NCBI GenBank assembly: GCA_009668205.1
Contig: WJYM01000006.1
Span: 186,001 to 250,000, forward strand
Direction: 5' to 3'
Origin: Enterobacteriaceae bacterium RIT691
GTDB taxonomy: Bacteria > Pseudomonadota > Gammaproteobacteria > Enterobacterales > Enterobacteriaceae
DNA length: 64,000 nucleotides
In this document: piece after piece, positions 9,633 to 18,764 of the stretch
Numbering within the stretch: position 1 is the first letter of the stretch
Layout of the letters: each line of letters opens with the position of its first letter
Program-made: the position numbers and the translations under genes
Notes under the pieces: model-generated
What the model was told of the DNA's origin: nothing
The model's database searches: none
The model's input: only the letters and a program-made list of their open reading frames with translations

Positions 9633-10421
9633 TCAGCGCAGCAGAATGTTTCCCTGCATCCAGGTGACCGCGGTGCCGCTCATCAACACGCGTTTGCCCT
9701 GCAGCTCACAGCGAACGTCGCCGCCGCGAGCTGACACCTGACGAGCCAGCATCTGCGTTTTTCCCAGCTTCTCGCTCCAGTATGGGATCAGCATGGTGTG
9801 CGCCGATCCCGTCACCGGATCTTCCCACACGGCTTCACCGGGTGAGAAAAAGCGGCTGACAAAATCATACTGACCCGAGCCTTTAGCCGTGATCGTGACT
9901 TTATGTTCAACCGGGATCATCGCATCGATATCCGGCGCGACCGCTTCCACGTCTTCTCTGCTTGCCAGTTCGATAAGCCAGGCACGGCCTTTTCGGGCAT
10001 GGACGTAGTGACTCACCCCGAGCGCTTTTAACAGCTCTGCGGGAGGACTTTGCTCAACGGTAACACCCGCCGGGAAGTCCAGCGTCAGCCAGTCACCTTC
10101 GCGACTGACCGTGAGCCTGCCGGATAAGGTGTCGAAATGAATCCGTGCGTCCGGGTAGTCAAGGTGGTTGAAAATCACGTGCGCCGTTGCAAGCGTGGCA
10201 TGGCCACACAAGTTGACCTCATTGCGGGTGGTAAACCAGCGCAGTTCAAATCCGCCCTTGGTGGGCACAAAAAACGCCGTCTCGGACTGATTGTGCTGCT
10301 GAGCCATTTTCAGCAGTTCGTTGTCCGGCAGCCAGTCCGTCAGCGCACAAACGGCGGCCGGGTTTCCGCCAAAATTCCGCTCGCTAAAAGCATCAACCTG
10401 CCAGACAGGGATAGTCTGCAT
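9633..10421 (-). CDS. PhzF-family isomerase/epimerase-like protein (second of a pair)
   Basis: A 262-residue member of the PhzF/YddE family (diaminopimelate-epimerase fold). The family N-terminus VDAFSERNFGGNPAAVC and the presumed catalytic Glu47 in QHNQSETAFF are intact, as are NLCGHATLATAHV and DPVTGSAHTMLIPYW. The family includes the phenazine enzyme PhzF and many proteins of unknown substrate; there are no phenazine genes here. The ATG at 10421 overlaps the stop of the paralogue upstream as TGATG. It is clearly paralogous to that neighbour along its length. Confidence 0.87.
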   Translation of the reverse strand: MQTIPVWQVDAFSERNFGGNPAAVCALTDWLPDNELLKMAQQHNQSETAFFVPTKGGFELRWFTTRNEVNLCGHATLATAHVIFNHLDYPDARIHFDTLSGRLTVSREGDWLTLDFPAGVTVEQSPPAELLKALGVSHYVHARKGRAWLIELASREDVEAVAPDIDAMIPVEHKVTITAKGSGQYDFVSRFFSPGEAVWEDPVTGSAHTMLIPYWSEKLGKTQMLARQVSARGGDVRCELQGKRVLMSGTAVTWMQGNILLR

Positions 10422-11221
10422 CAAAGCTCCCCCTCACGCAGAAAAATGCGCCCGATGATATAGATGCTGGCCTGACCGCCAATCAGCACACGGTCGCCTC
10501 GCCGTTCGCAGCGCAGCTCTCCTCCGCGAGCGGAAACCTGCCGTGCCTGCATCTGGGTTTTCCCCAGTTTCTCACTCCAATAAGGGATCAGCATGCTGTG
10601 CGCAGAGCCGGTCACCGGATCTTCTGCCACGCTTTCCCCCGGGCAGAAAAAACGGCTGACAAAATCGTGCTCATCGCCCGGGGCGGTGACACAGACCATT
10701 TTGCCCAGCGGCTTCATGGCGTGAATATCGGGCTGGAGCGCTTCCAGCTGCTGCTGATTTTTCAGCACCACCAGATAATCCCGCGCCTCACGGACTTCAA
10801 CATACTCCTCAATGCCCAGACTGCTGAGCAACAGTGCCGGAGGCTCCGTGGCCGTCGTTTGCCAGGCGGGGAAATTCAGCGTCAGCCAGTCGCCACTGCG
10901 AGTGACCGTCAGCTCGCCGACAAAGCGCGTCGAGAAACGGATTTCGGTGTGCGGGTAATCGAGAATTTCGAAGATAACATGTGCGCTGGCAAGCGTTGCA
11001 TGGCCGCAGAGATTGATCTCACCCTGAGTGGTAAACCAGCGCAGCTCAAATCCACTGTCGGTGCGGACAAAAAAGGCCGTTTCGGACTGATTATGCTCCT
11101 GCGCCATCTTCAGCAGCGTCTCGTCCGGTAGCCATTCAACCAATGGACACACCGCCGCCGCATTACCGCCAAACGCCCGATCGCTGAAGGCATCGACCAT
11201 GTAAAACGGAATTTCCTGCAT
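10421..11221 (-). CDS. PhzF-family isomerase/epimerase-like protein (first of a pair)
   Basis: A 266-residue PhzF/YddE-family protein with VDAFSDRAFGGNAAAVC, Glu47 in EHNQSETAFF, NLCGHATLASAHV and DPVTGSAHSMLIPYW. The extensive identity with the next gene, plus the TGATG overlap, points to a local tandem duplication producing a two-gene operon. Divergence is greatest in the middle third, so the copies may differ in substrate or form a heterodimer (inference). The start ATG is preceded by AGGATAAAGGCT. Confidence 0.87.
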   Translation of the reverse strand: MQEIPFYMVDAFSDRAFGGNAAAVCPLVEWLPDETLLKMAQEHNQSETAFFVRTDSGFELRWFTTQGEINLCGHATLASAHVIFEILDYPHTEIRFSTRFVGELTVTRSGDWLTLNFPAWQTTATEPPALLLSSLGIEEYVEVREARDYLVVLKNQQQLEALQPDIHAMKPLGKMVCVTAPGDEHDFVSRFFCPGESVAEDPVTGSAHSMLIPYWSEKLGKTQMQARQVSARGGELRCERRGDRVLIGGQASIYIIGRIFLREGEL

Positions 11222-11516
11222 AGCCTTTATCCTCTTGTTTTTATAATGAGTTGTAACAGTAATACCTGCTTTCAGGGCGAATTACGAGCACGGTGCGCGT
11301 TTCTTTCACCGCTTTTATTTCTGCGTTTATCACGCGGCATCTGGTGACGAAACGGGGTGACGGGCACTGCACGATGTCAACCACCGCGTAGCGCCGATCC
11401 TCTGCGGGTCATCATGTTCTGTTATGAGACCTTAGTCACAAAACGATTGTGTTTTGAGCAATGATGGCTTTAAGATCGGCCCACTTCTCTTCCTGTTACC
11501 AGCCCAGAACACGCTT
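11222..11516. other. Intergenic region between the PhzF pair and sotB
   Basis: About 295 bp carrying the divergent promoters of the PhzF operon (minus strand) and sotB (plus strand). I see no ORF with a credible start and SD, no hairpin with a U tract, and no recognisable operator. Confidence 0.5.
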
Positions 11517-12713
11517 ATGACAACGAACACGGTCTCACGCAAGGTTGCGTGGCTGCGAGTGGTCACGCTCGCCATCGCGGCATTCATTTTCAATACCACG
11601 GAATTTGTCCCGGTAGGACTGCTGTCGGATATCGCGCACAGTTTCTCTATGGAAACGGCACAGGTCGGGATCATGCTGACCATCTACGCCTGGGTGGTGG
11701 CACTGATGTCGCTGCCGTTTATGCTGCTGACCAGCCAGATGGAGCGGCGAAAGCTGCTGATTGGCCTGTTCGTGCTGTTTATCGCCAGTCATACGTTGTC
11801 CTTCCTCGCCTGGAACTTCAACGTGCTGGTCATAAGCCGGATCGGCATTGCCTTCGCCCATGCGGTGTTCTGGTCCATTACCGCGTCACTGGCGATTCGT
11901 CTGGCTCCGGCGGGAAAACGCGCTCAGGCGTTAAGTCTGATAGCCACCGGTACCGCGCTGGCGATGGTCTTAGGGCTGCCGATAGGTCGCGTCGTGGGTC
12001 AGTACTTTGGCTGGCGAACCACCTTCTTTATCATTGGACTGGGCGCCCTGCTGACGCTGGTGGCGCTGATCAAACTGCTCCCTAAACTGCCCAGCGAACA
12101 TTCGGGTTCACTGAAAAGTTTGCCAGGGCTGTTTCGTCGCCCGGCGCTGATGGGCCTGTATTTGCTGACTGTCGTGGTCGTTACCGCCCATTACACCGCC
12201 TACAGCTATATCGAACCGTTTGTGATGAATGTCGCCGGCTTTGATGCCAATTTTGCCACCCTGCTTCTGCTGCTGATGGGCGGTGCCGGGATTATTGGTT
12301 CGCTGATTTTTGGCCGTCTTGGCAATCACCACGCCTCAACGCTGGTCAGCGGTGCTATCGGGCTGTTGACCGCCTGTCTGGCCGGTTTACTGCTGGCAGC
12401 CCAAAGTGAAGTGAACCTGGCGATACTGAGCGTTGTCTGGGGTATCGCTATCATGGTTATCGGCCTTGGTCTGCAGGTCAAAGTGCTGGCCATCGCCCCG
12501 GATGCAACCGATGTGGCGATGGCGCTGTTCTCCGGGATTTTCAATCTCGGCATTGGCGCAGGCGCGCTGGTGGGCAATCAGGTCAGCCTGCACTTCTCAA
12601 TGGCCGATATTGGCCTCATCGGTGCCATCCCGGCGCTGGCTGCGCTGGTCTGGTCGGTGATCATTTTCCGCCGCTGGCCGGTGACGCTGGAAGAACGGCC
12701 ACTGCAGGGGTAA
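11517..12713 (+). CDS. sotB: Sugar efflux transporter SotB
   Basis: Inner-membrane major-facilitator exporter of arabinose, IPTG and related sugars, with 12 membrane helices. The 398-residue protein matches E. coli YdeA/SotB almost throughout ([55 protein letters not shown]). The ATG at 11517 corresponds to the E. coli start; an upstream in-frame extension of 21 codons has no family support. Its last 53 bp overlap the convergent tautomerase gene. Confidence 0.94.
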   Translation: MTTNTVSRKVAWLRVVTLAIAAFIFNTTEFVPVGLLSDIAHSFSMETAQVGIMLTIYAWVVALMSLPFMLLTSQMERRKLLIGLFVLFIASHTLSFLAWNFNVLVISRIGIAFAHAVFWSITASLAIRLAPAGKRAQALSLIATGTALAMVLGLPIGRVVGQYFGWRTTFFIIGLGALLTLVALIKLLPKLPSEHSGSLKSLPGLFRRPALMGLYLLTVVVVTAHYTAYSYIEPFVMNVAGFDANFATLLLLLMGGAGIIGSLIFGRLGNHHASTLVSGAIGLLTACLAGLLLAAQSEVNLAILSVVWGIAIMVIGLGLQVKVLAIAPDATDVAMALFSGIFNLGIGAGALVGNQVSLHFSMADIGLIGAIPALAALVWSVIIFRRWPVTLEERPLQG

Positions 12714-13083
12714 ACAGTGTGCCCGCGCTGAAGCTCCAGTCTTCAGCCTGGGTAAACTGAATCACCACCATCACATCAGCGGGAGAGACGCCCAATTCCC
12801 GCTGCAATCCATCGCTGAGCGCGCGGTAAAAATTCTGTTTTTGCTCACGGGTGCGCATCTTTCCGGCCGTAATCTGGAACAGCAAAAAGTTCTGTGTCCG
12901 CCCTGCACTCAGATAATGGCTGTCAAACACACGCAACCTCTCCGGCACGCGTTCAAAAATCTGAAAGCGATCCTTTTCCGGCACCGCAAATTCACTGACC
13001 AGCGCCTGATGTAAGATGGCCGAAATACGGTCGATCTCGTCGTCGCTGCAATCCTGACGACAGCTGATTCGGGTAAAAGGCAT
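12661..13083 (-). CDS. Tautomerase-superfamily protein
   Basis: A 140-residue protein of the 4-oxalocrotonate tautomerase/MIF superfamily. Pro2 directly after the initiator Met (MPFTRISC) is the catalytic general base once Met is removed. The body [20 protein letters not shown] and the second half with [20 protein letters not shown] fit the longer two-domain tautomerases. One base separates its ATG from the stop of the carboxymuconolactone-decarboxylase gene, so the two form an operon, divergent from a LysR gene. The C-terminus overlaps sotB by 53 bp. Confidence 0.83.
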   Translation of the reverse strand: MPFTRISCRQDCSDDEIDRISAILHQALVSEFAVPEKDRFQIFERVPERLRVFDSHYLSAGRTQNFLLFQITAGKMRTREQKQNFYRALSDGLQRELGVSPADVMVVIQFTQAEDWSFSAGTLFTPAVAVLPASPASGGK

Positions 13084-13084
13084 T

Positions 13085-13390
13085 TCAGTTCTCCTCGTTC
13101 AGACAGCCCAGCGCCGTGACGGCTGCGGGCCAGCCTGCGTAAAAGGCCAGATGGGTAAACGCCTCGACGATCTCCTCGCGGCGCAGGCCATTTTTTTGGG
13201 CGAATTGCAGATGCCAGGGGATCTGCTGAACCCGCCCCAATGCGGCCAGCGTCGCCAGCGTAATCAGACTGCGATCCCGGGGAGACAGCCCCTCACGCTG
13301 CCAGATATCGTTAAACAGCACGTCGGTGCTGAGCGACGCAAGCTTTGGCGCAATGGATTGAAGACTTTCGCTATCGAGTGATGGGTTCAT
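13085..13390 (-). CDS. Carboxymuconolactone decarboxylase-family protein
   Basis: A 101-residue helical protein of the CMD/AhpD superfamily, seen in SPRDRSLITLATLAAL and REEIVEAFTHLAFYAGWPAAVTAL. It has no CxxC pair, so it belongs to the decarboxylase-like rather than the AhpD peroxidase-like branch. The ATG at 13390 is preceded by AAGGAG; a longer frame to 13420 has no SD. It is first in a two-gene operon with the tautomerase, divergent from a LysR regulator, a layout common for inducible detoxification enzymes. Substrate unknown. Confidence 0.85.
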   Translation of the reverse strand: MNPSLDSESLQSIAPKLASLSTDVLFNDIWQREGLSPRDRSLITLATLAALGRVQQIPWHLQFAQKNGLRREEIVEAFTHLAFYAGWPAAVTALGCLNEEN

Positions 13391-13491
13391 GGCAGGACTC
13401 CTTATTGACAGTGAACCCATGCTGAAGCAATAGTGACATCCTGAAAATCAAATTATTCAACACACTTCATCCCGAATTTCAGGACGGTCAG

Positions 13492-14379
13492 ATGAAACTT
13501 ACTCCTGCACTGGATCTCGAGGCGCTGCGCAGCTTTGTCACCGGCATTGAATCCGCCAGTTTCGCTCAGGCCGCGCAACGCCTCGCCCGCTCAACATCCG
13601 CCGTGAGCGCTCAGCTGAAAAAACTTGAACATCAGTGCGGCGCGCCTTTGGTCGAGAAAAAAGGCCGCCATTTACACCTGACCCCACAGGGCGAACTGTT
13701 GCTGGGGTATGGCAAAAGGCTGCTCGCCCTGAACGATGAAACCGTCCGCGCGGTAAAAGGAGAAGGCCTGACGGGCGAAGTCCGTCTTGGCATGCAGGAA
13801 GATTTTGGTGAATCGCTGATGCCGGGGATCCTCGGGAAATTCAGCCGCCATCATCCGGAACTGCGTATGAGTGCCCGCGTGGATCGCAACCTGCCTCTGG
13901 CTGCTGCCCTCGCCGACAACAGCCTCGATATGGCGTTGATGTGGCAGTCCCTGACGTCAACGCGCGAGGGTCGGCTTCTGGGCGAATGTCCGTTGAACTG
14001 GCTGTGCGACCCGACGCTGGATGTGCAGGCGCTTCTCAGCGCAAACACCCCGCTTCCGTTGGTGATGTTTGATGCCCCCTGTCTGATGCGTTCCCAGGCA
14101 ACGGAGAGTCTTGATCGGGCAGGCATACCGTGGCGCATCGTGTTTACCAGCCACAGCCTCGCGGGGATTTGGGCTGCAGTGCAGGCAGGCTTAGGGCTGA
14201 CCGTCAGAACGGTGTTCGGTCAGCCGCAGACGGTGCAGAACGCCGATGCACTGCTTCCCACGGCGGGAAAAATGGGGATTGTTCTGACGCGAAATGCGGC
14301 GGCCTGTGGGACAACGGCTGCGCTGGACAGGCTGGAGGCGCTGATGGAAGACGCGCTGCAGCCCTTTATCAGCAAATGA
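13492..14379 (+). CDS. LysR-family transcriptional regulator
   Basis: A 295-residue LysR-type regulator: HTH in residues 6-65 (LEALRSFVTGIESASFAQAA, STSAVSAQLKKLEHQCGAPL) and a substrate-binding domain after residue 90. It is divergent from the carboxymuconolactone-decarboxylase/tautomerase operon with about 100 bp between starts, so it probably controls that operon. Effector unknown. Confidence 0.88.
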   Translation: MKLTPALDLEALRSFVTGIESASFAQAAQRLARSTSAVSAQLKKLEHQCGAPLVEKKGRHLHLTPQGELLLGYGKRLLALNDETVRAVKGEGLTGEVRLGMQEDFGESLMPGILGKFSRHHPELRMSARVDRNLPLAAALADNSLDMALMWQSLTSTREGRLLGECPLNWLCDPTLDVQALLSANTPLPLVMFDAPCLMRSQATESLDRAGIPWRIVFTSHSLAGIWAAVQAGLGLTVRTVFGQPQTVQNADALLPTAGKMGIVLTRNAAACGTTAALDRLEALMEDALQPFISK

Positions 14380-14413
14380 GCGTTACGCGGCAGAAACCAC
14401 TCTGCCGCCTCAC

Positions 14414-15082
14414 TCAGGCGTGATAGGTAGAAATAATCTCCAGAATACCGTTAATGATGAACTGCACGCCCATACACACCAGCAGGAAGCCCATCAGACG
14501 GGAAATCGCTTCGATACCGCCTTTGCCCACCCAGCGCATTATCGCCCCTGAGCTGCGCAGACATCCCCACAAAATTAACGCCACAAAGAAGAAAATCAGC
14601 GGCGGCGCAACCCACACCACCCAGGCCGAGAAATCGACACCGTGTTTCACCGTGGAGGCGGAACTGATGATCATCGCAATCGTACCCGGCCCTGCGGTAC
14701 TTGGCATCGCCAGCGGTACGAAGGCGATATTCGCCGTGGGCTCTTCCTCAAGCTCGTCCGATTTATGTTTGGCTTCCAGCGACTCATGGGCTTTCTGCTG
14801 CGGGAACAGCATTCTGAAACCGATGAACGCCACGATCAGCCCGCCCGCGATACGTAACCCGGGAATCGAAATGCCAAAGGTATTCATCACCACCTGACCG
14901 GCGTAGTACGCCACCATCATAATGATGAACACGTAAACGGAGGCCATCAGCGACTGACGGTCACGCTCTACCTTGTTCATATTCCCGGCAAGCCCGAGGA
15001 ACAGCGCAACGGTCGTTAGCGGGTTCGCCAACGGCAGAATGACCATCAGCCCAAGGCCAATAGCTTTAAACAGTTCCAACAT
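14414..15082 (-). CDS. marC: MarC-family membrane protein
   Basis: A 222-residue inner-membrane protein with six predicted helices of the MarC/NAAT family ([34 protein letters not shown]-like segment [16 protein letters not shown]). It is divergent from marRAB across the mar operator, as in E. coli. No confirmed role in multidrug resistance; the transported substrate is unknown. Confidence 0.94.
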   Translation of the reverse strand: MLELFKAIGLGLMVILPLANPLTTVALFLGLAGNMNKVERDRQSLMASVYVFIIMMVAYYAGQVVMNTFGISIPGLRIAGGLIVAFIGFRMLFPQQKAHESLEAKHKSDELEEEPTANIAFVPLAMPSTAGPGTIAMIISSASTVKHGVDFSAWVVWVAPPLIFFFVALILWGCLRSSGAIMRWVGKGGIEAISRLMGFLLVCMGVQFIINGILEIISTYHA

Positions 15083-15239
15083 GAAACAGGCACTCCTGTG
15101 ATTGCAGTCAATACGGCTGAGTATAAGAGGATCCTCGATGCCGTGGCTATGACTAACACTTCATCCGATATCGCCTGTGGAAAATTATTACCTGAAGTTA
15201 TCAATAAATGGATAAAACCCTTTAAATTGTGACAGAACT

Positions 15240-15260
15240 CACTTTAGCAATTCGTGGCAT
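15240..15260 (+). promoter_or_regulatory. marbox (MarA/SoxS/Rob activator site)
   Basis: TTTAGCAATTCGTGGCAT matches the E. coli mar promoter marbox, which is bound by MarA for autoactivation. It ends 16 bp upstream of the -35 hexamer. Confidence 0.8.
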
Positions 15261-15276
15261 AAGCTTATCCATTCAG

Positions 15277-15305
15277 TTGACTTATGGTTGCCTGGGCAAT
15301 AATAT
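15277..15305 (+). promoter_or_regulatory. marRAB promoter
   Basis: TTGACT (15277-15282) and TAATAT (15300-15305) with 17-bp spacing, in the same position as the E. coli marRAB promoter and overlapping MarR site I. Confidence 0.85.
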
Positions 15306-15335
15306 CGCCAGCAACTAAACTACTTGCCAGGGCAA
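15288..15335 (+). promoter_or_regulatory. mar operator: MarR sites I and II
   Basis: Two palindromic MarR sites, TTGCCTGGGCAA (15288-15299) and TTGCCAGGGCAA (15324-15335). Site I lies inside the promoter and site II just ahead of the marR start, exactly as in E. coli marO. Confidence 0.92.
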
Positions 15336-15339
15336 CCTT

Positions 15340-15774
15340 TTGAAAAGCACCAGTGACCTGTTTAACGAAATCATCCCACTTGGTCGCTTGATCCATATGG
15401 TCAACCAGAAAAAAGATCGTCTGTTAAACGATTATCTGTCGCCGATGGATATCACCGCCCCACAGTTTAAGACGCTGTGTTCAATTCGCTGTGCGGGTTG
15501 CATTACCCCGGTTGAATTGAAAAAAGTGCTGTCGGTCGATCTCGGGGCATTAACCCGCATGCTCGACCGTCTGGCCTGTAAAGGCTGGATCGAACGCCTG
15601 CCGAATCCAAATGATAAACGCGGCGTGTTGGTGAAATTAACCGACGATGGCACGGCAATATGTGAGCAATGCCACCAGCTGGTGGGCCAGAACCTGCATC
15701 AGGAATTAACAAAAAACTTAACGGCAGATGAGGTCGCAACCCTTGAGCTTCTGCTCAAGAAAATTCTGCCGTAA
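15340..15774 (+). CDS. marR: Multiple antibiotic resistance repressor MarR
   Basis: A 144-residue winged-helix repressor of marRAB, released by salicylate and other phenolics or by copper-driven disulfide formation. The translation [20 protein letters not shown] is almost identical to E. coli MarR, with [13 protein letters not shown] and [12 protein letters not shown] in the DNA-binding wing. The start is a TTG immediately after operator site II, where E. coli uses GTG; a rare start codon would keep repressor levels low. No disabling change is seen. Confidence 0.96.
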   Translation: MKSTSDLFNEIIPLGRLIHMVNQKKDRLLNDYLSPMDITAPQFKTLCSIRCAGCITPVELKKVLSVDLGALTRMLDRLACKGWIERLPNPNDKRGVLVKLTDDGTAICEQCHQLVGQNLHQELTKNLTADEVATLELLLKKILP

Positions 15775-15794
15775 CAGAACAAAGGGGTAAGACG

Positions 15795-16178
15795 ATGTCC
15801 AGACGTAATACTGACGCTATCACTATTCATAGCATTTTGGACTGGATCGAGAGCAATCTGGAATCGCCACTGTCGCTGGAAAAAGTGTCAGAACGTTCAG
15901 GTTACTCCAAATGGCATCTGCAGAGAATGTTCAAGAAAGAGACCGGACATTCCCTGGGTAACTATATTCGCAGCCGTAAGCTGACTGAAATCGCACAGAA
16001 GCTTAAGGAAAGTAACGAGCCGATTCTGTACCTCGCCGAGCGCTATGGTTTTGAATCGCAGCAGACGCTGACGCGCACGTTTAAAAACTATTTTGATGTC
16101 CCGCCGCATAAATATCGCATTACCAATATGCCCGGGGAATCACGCTATCTGATGCCACTTAACCACTGTAACTGTTAA
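15795..16178 (+). CDS. marA: AraC-family activator MarA
   Basis: A 127-residue global activator of efflux and stress genes (acrAB, tolC, micF and others) with two HTH motifs: [20 protein letters not shown] and [20 protein letters not shown]. Near-identical to E. coli MarA. It starts 20 bp after marR; SD AAAGGGG. Confidence 0.97.
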   Translation: MSRRNTDAITIHSILDWIESNLESPLSLEKVSERSGYSKWHLQRMFKKETGHSLGNYIRSRKLTEIAQKLKESNEPILYLAERYGFESQQTLTRTFKNYFDVPPHKYRITNMPGESRYLMPLNHCNC

Positions 16179-16206
16179 ACGCCTGCTAAGACGTATCGAG
16201 GAAAAA

Positions 16207-16425
16207 ATGAAACTGTTCGCCTCCGCCGCCCTCACCCTGTTGGTGCTGGTCTCCGGCCAGAGTTTTGCGGAGCAATCCACCCATCCGGCCAGTCATGGCG
16301 CCAGTGACACGATGGTGATGCCGACCGCGCAGGACCGCTCACCGTTTGATTTCAATCACATGGGCTCCGGCAGCGACAAATCCGACGAACTGGGCGTGCC
16401 TTACTATAACGGAACCTCCCAGTAA
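16207..16425 (+). CDS. marB: Periplasmic regulatory protein MarB
   Basis: A 72-residue protein with a signal peptide (cleavage after GQSFA) and the conserved C-terminal half PFDFNHMGSGSDKSDELGVP of MarB. In E. coli MarB lowers marA expression by an unknown mechanism. Third gene of marRAB, preceded by GAGGAAAAA. Confidence 0.92.
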   Translation: MKLFASAALTLLVLVSGQSFAEQSTHPASHGASDTMVMPTAQDRSPFDFNHMGSGSDKSDELGVPYYNGTSQ

Positions 16426-16432
16426 TTTATTT

Positions 16433-16456
16433 GCCCCGCGATGCGGGGCTTTTTTC
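16433..16456 (+). terminator. Terminator of marRAB
   Basis: GCCCCGC, ATG, GCGGGGC followed by TTTTTTC; a strong intrinsic terminator 8 bp after the marB stop, between convergent marB and eamA. Confidence 0.9.
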
Positions 16457-16466
16457 TGCCTCGTCT

Positions 16467-17366
16467 TTATCCCTGCACTGCTTTCGCCCGGCGGACTCGC
16501 AAACCAAACACGTTGATATACAGCCCGGCCATGATCAGCACCGCGCCGCCAAGCTGCAGCAGGCTCAGTGTTTCCCCTAACAGCAGCGAAGCACTGGCAA
16601 TCCCCACCACCGGGACCAGCAGCGACAGTGGCGCCACACGCCAGGTTTCGTAACGCCCCAGCAGTGAACCCCAAATTCCGTAGCCGATGATCGTGGCGAC
16701 AAATGCCAGGTAGACCAGCGACAGGATCGTCGTCAGGTCGATATTTTTCAGGCTTTCCACCATGACCGGCGCGCCCTCCAGCAGATACGAGGCCAACAGG
16801 AACGGCAGAATCGGGATCAGCGCACTCCACACCACCAGCGACATCACCGCCGGGCGCGCAGAGTGCTGCATGATTTTCTTGTTGAAAATATTGCCGCAGG
16901 CCCAGCTGAACGCTGCCGCCAGGGTCAGCATAAAACCGAGCATCGCCACGTGCTGACCATTGAGACTGGCTTCAATCAGCACCAGCACGCCAAAGACCGC
17001 CAGCGTAATCCCCACCAGCTGTTTGCCCTGTAAACGCTCGCCAAACACCAGTGCGCCGAGAATGATAGTGAAAAAGGCCTGCGCCTGGAGCACCAACGAG
17101 GCAAGCCCGGCGGGCATACCCAATTTGAGCGCACAAAACAGAAACGCAAACTGACCGAAGCTTATCGTCAGGCCATAGCCCAGCAGCAGGCGCAATGGAA
17201 TTTTCGGCCGGGAGATAAAGAAGATGGCCGGAAAGGCCACCAGCAGAAAACGCAGACCGGCCAGCAGCAGCGGCGGCATGGCGTGCAGCCCGACCTTGAT
17301 CACCACAAAATTGAGTCCCCAGACCACTACCACTAACAGCGCCAACAACCCGTCTTTCCGCGACAT
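16467..17366 (-). CDS. eamA: O-acetylserine/cysteine exporter EamA
   Basis: A 299-residue inner-membrane drug/metabolite transporter with ten helices in two EamA repeats. The opening MSRKDGLLALLVVVVWGLNF and GRYETWRVAPLSLLVPVVG near the C-terminus match E. coli YdeD/EamA. It exports O-acetylserine and cysteine when overproduced. It converges on marRAB, as in E. coli. Confidence 0.95.
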   Translation of the reverse strand: MSRKDGLLALLVVVVWGLNFVVIKVGLHAMPPLLLAGLRFLLVAFPAIFFISRPKIPLRLLLGYGLTISFGQFAFLFCALKLGMPAGLASLVLQAQAFFTIILGALVFGERLQGKQLVGITLAVFGVLVLIEASLNGQHVAMLGFMLTLAAAFSWACGNIFNKKIMQHSARPAVMSLVVWSALIPILPFLLASYLLEGAPVMVESLKNIDLTTILSLVYLAFVATIIGYGIWGSLLGRYETWRVAPLSLLVPVVGIASASLLLGETLSLLQLGGAVLIMAGLYINVFGLRVRRAKAVQG

Positions 17367-17566
17367 GCTCCCGCCTTTGATTTATTCAGTTTTTGTAAAC
17401 AGATTCAAAGTATCGAAAAAAGTGCCCGAGGAACAGATCATTAATTCTGGCAGGCAGTCAAGGCACTTAGGGATAAATTGAGATCTATACAAGCCCCCTT
17501 TTCCCGTGATAATCCTGATACCGCAGACATAACACCTTAAACACAAACGCATTGTCGGGCAGGAAA

Positions 17567-18760
17567 ATGAAACCCTCACTCAAACGTTCAACCTCAGCGT
17601 TGCTGGCGTCGTCGTTGCTGTTGACTATCGGGCGCGGCGCGACGCTGCCTTTTATGACCATCTATCTCACACGCCAATATGGAATGGGGGTTGAAGCGAT
17701 CGGCTATGCGCTGACGCTCGCGCTTACCATTGGCGTTATCTTCAGTCTCGGCTTCGGTATTCTGGCGGATAAATTCGATAAAAAACGCTACATGATCGTG
17801 TCGATCATGGTCTTTATTGCCGGTTTTGTCGCTATTCCGCTGGTCCACAGCGTGATGCTGGTGGTGCTGTTCTTTGCGCTGATCAACTGCGCCTATTCGG
17901 TTTTTTCAACGGTACTGAAAGCGTGGTTTGCGGATGTGCTGAGCGCAGGGGAAAAGGCGCGCATTTTCTCACTCAACTACAGCTTTCTGAATATCGGCTG
18001 GACCGTGGGGCCGCCAATCGGCACCTGGCTTGTGATGTACAGCCTGCAGCTGCCCTTCTGGCTTGCCGCCGTGTGCGCCGCGTTCCCGTTGGTGTTTATT
18101 CAGTTCTTTGTACAGCGCATGGCCATTAGCGCAGAGGACAAAACGTGCAACGTCTGGCAGCCATCGGTGCTGCTAAAAGATCGCGCCCTGTTCTGGTTTA
18201 CGCTTTCCGGGCTGCTGGCATCCTACGTGGGCGGTTCATTCGCCACCTGTATTTCGCAATATATTCTGTCGATCGCCGATGATGCAGATTTTGCACAGAA
18301 GGTGGTCTCGGTGGTGCTACCGGTGAACGCCGTGGTGGTGGTTTCTCTGCAGTATTTAGTCGGGCGTAAAATCTCCGCCAATAATATTCGCCCGTTGATG
18401 GCCATCGGGACCCTCTGCTTCCTGCTGGGCCTCGGGGGCTTTATGTTCTCTGGCGAGAATCTCATTTACTGGGGCGTGGCGACCGTCGTATTTACGATAG
18501 GCGAAATTATCTATGCCCCTGGTGAATATATGCTGATCGACAACATCGCCCCGCCGGGCATGAAGGCGAGCTATTTCTCTGCTCAGGCGCTGGGCTGGCT
18601 GGGTGCGGCCGCCAACCCGATGCTTACCGGCCTCATCCTCACCCACCTGCCCGCATGGACGCTGTTTGCGATCATGATGCTGGTGATTGTGCTGGCCTGG
18701 CTGATGATCCTGCGCGGTATGAGCGTTAAAACCTGGGACGGTGCTTTAAAGACCGCCTGA
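17567..18760 (+). CDS. ydeE: MFS transporter YdeE (dipeptide exporter)
   Basis: A 397-residue, 12-helix major-facilitator protein matching E. coli YdeE (SLKRSTSALLASSLLLTIGR, ADKFDKKRYM, APGEYMLIDNIAPPGMKASY). E. coli YdeE exports dipeptides on overexpression; the physiological substrate is unclear. I took the ATG at 17567, aligned with the E. coli start; a TTG 15 bp upstream is the alternative. Four bases separate its stop from the stop of the convergent MmyB-like gene. Confidence 0.92.
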   Translation: MKPSLKRSTSALLASSLLLTIGRGATLPFMTIYLTRQYGMGVEAIGYALTLALTIGVIFSLGFGILADKFDKKRYMIVSIMVFIAGFVAIPLVHSVMLVVLFFALINCAYSVFSTVLKAWFADVLSAGEKARIFSLNYSFLNIGWTVGPPIGTWLVMYSLQLPFWLAAVCAAFPLVFIQFFVQRMAISAEDKTCNVWQPSVLLKDRALFWFTLSGLLASYVGGSFATCISQYILSIADDADFAQKVVSVVLPVNAVVVVSLQYLVGRKISANNIRPLMAIGTLCFLLGLGGFMFSGENLIYWGVATVVFTIGEIIYAPGEYMLIDNIAPPGMKASYFSAQALGWLGAAANPMLTGLILTHLPAWTLFAIMMLVIVLAWLMILRGMSVKTWDGALKTA

Positions 18761-18764
18761 GAAC

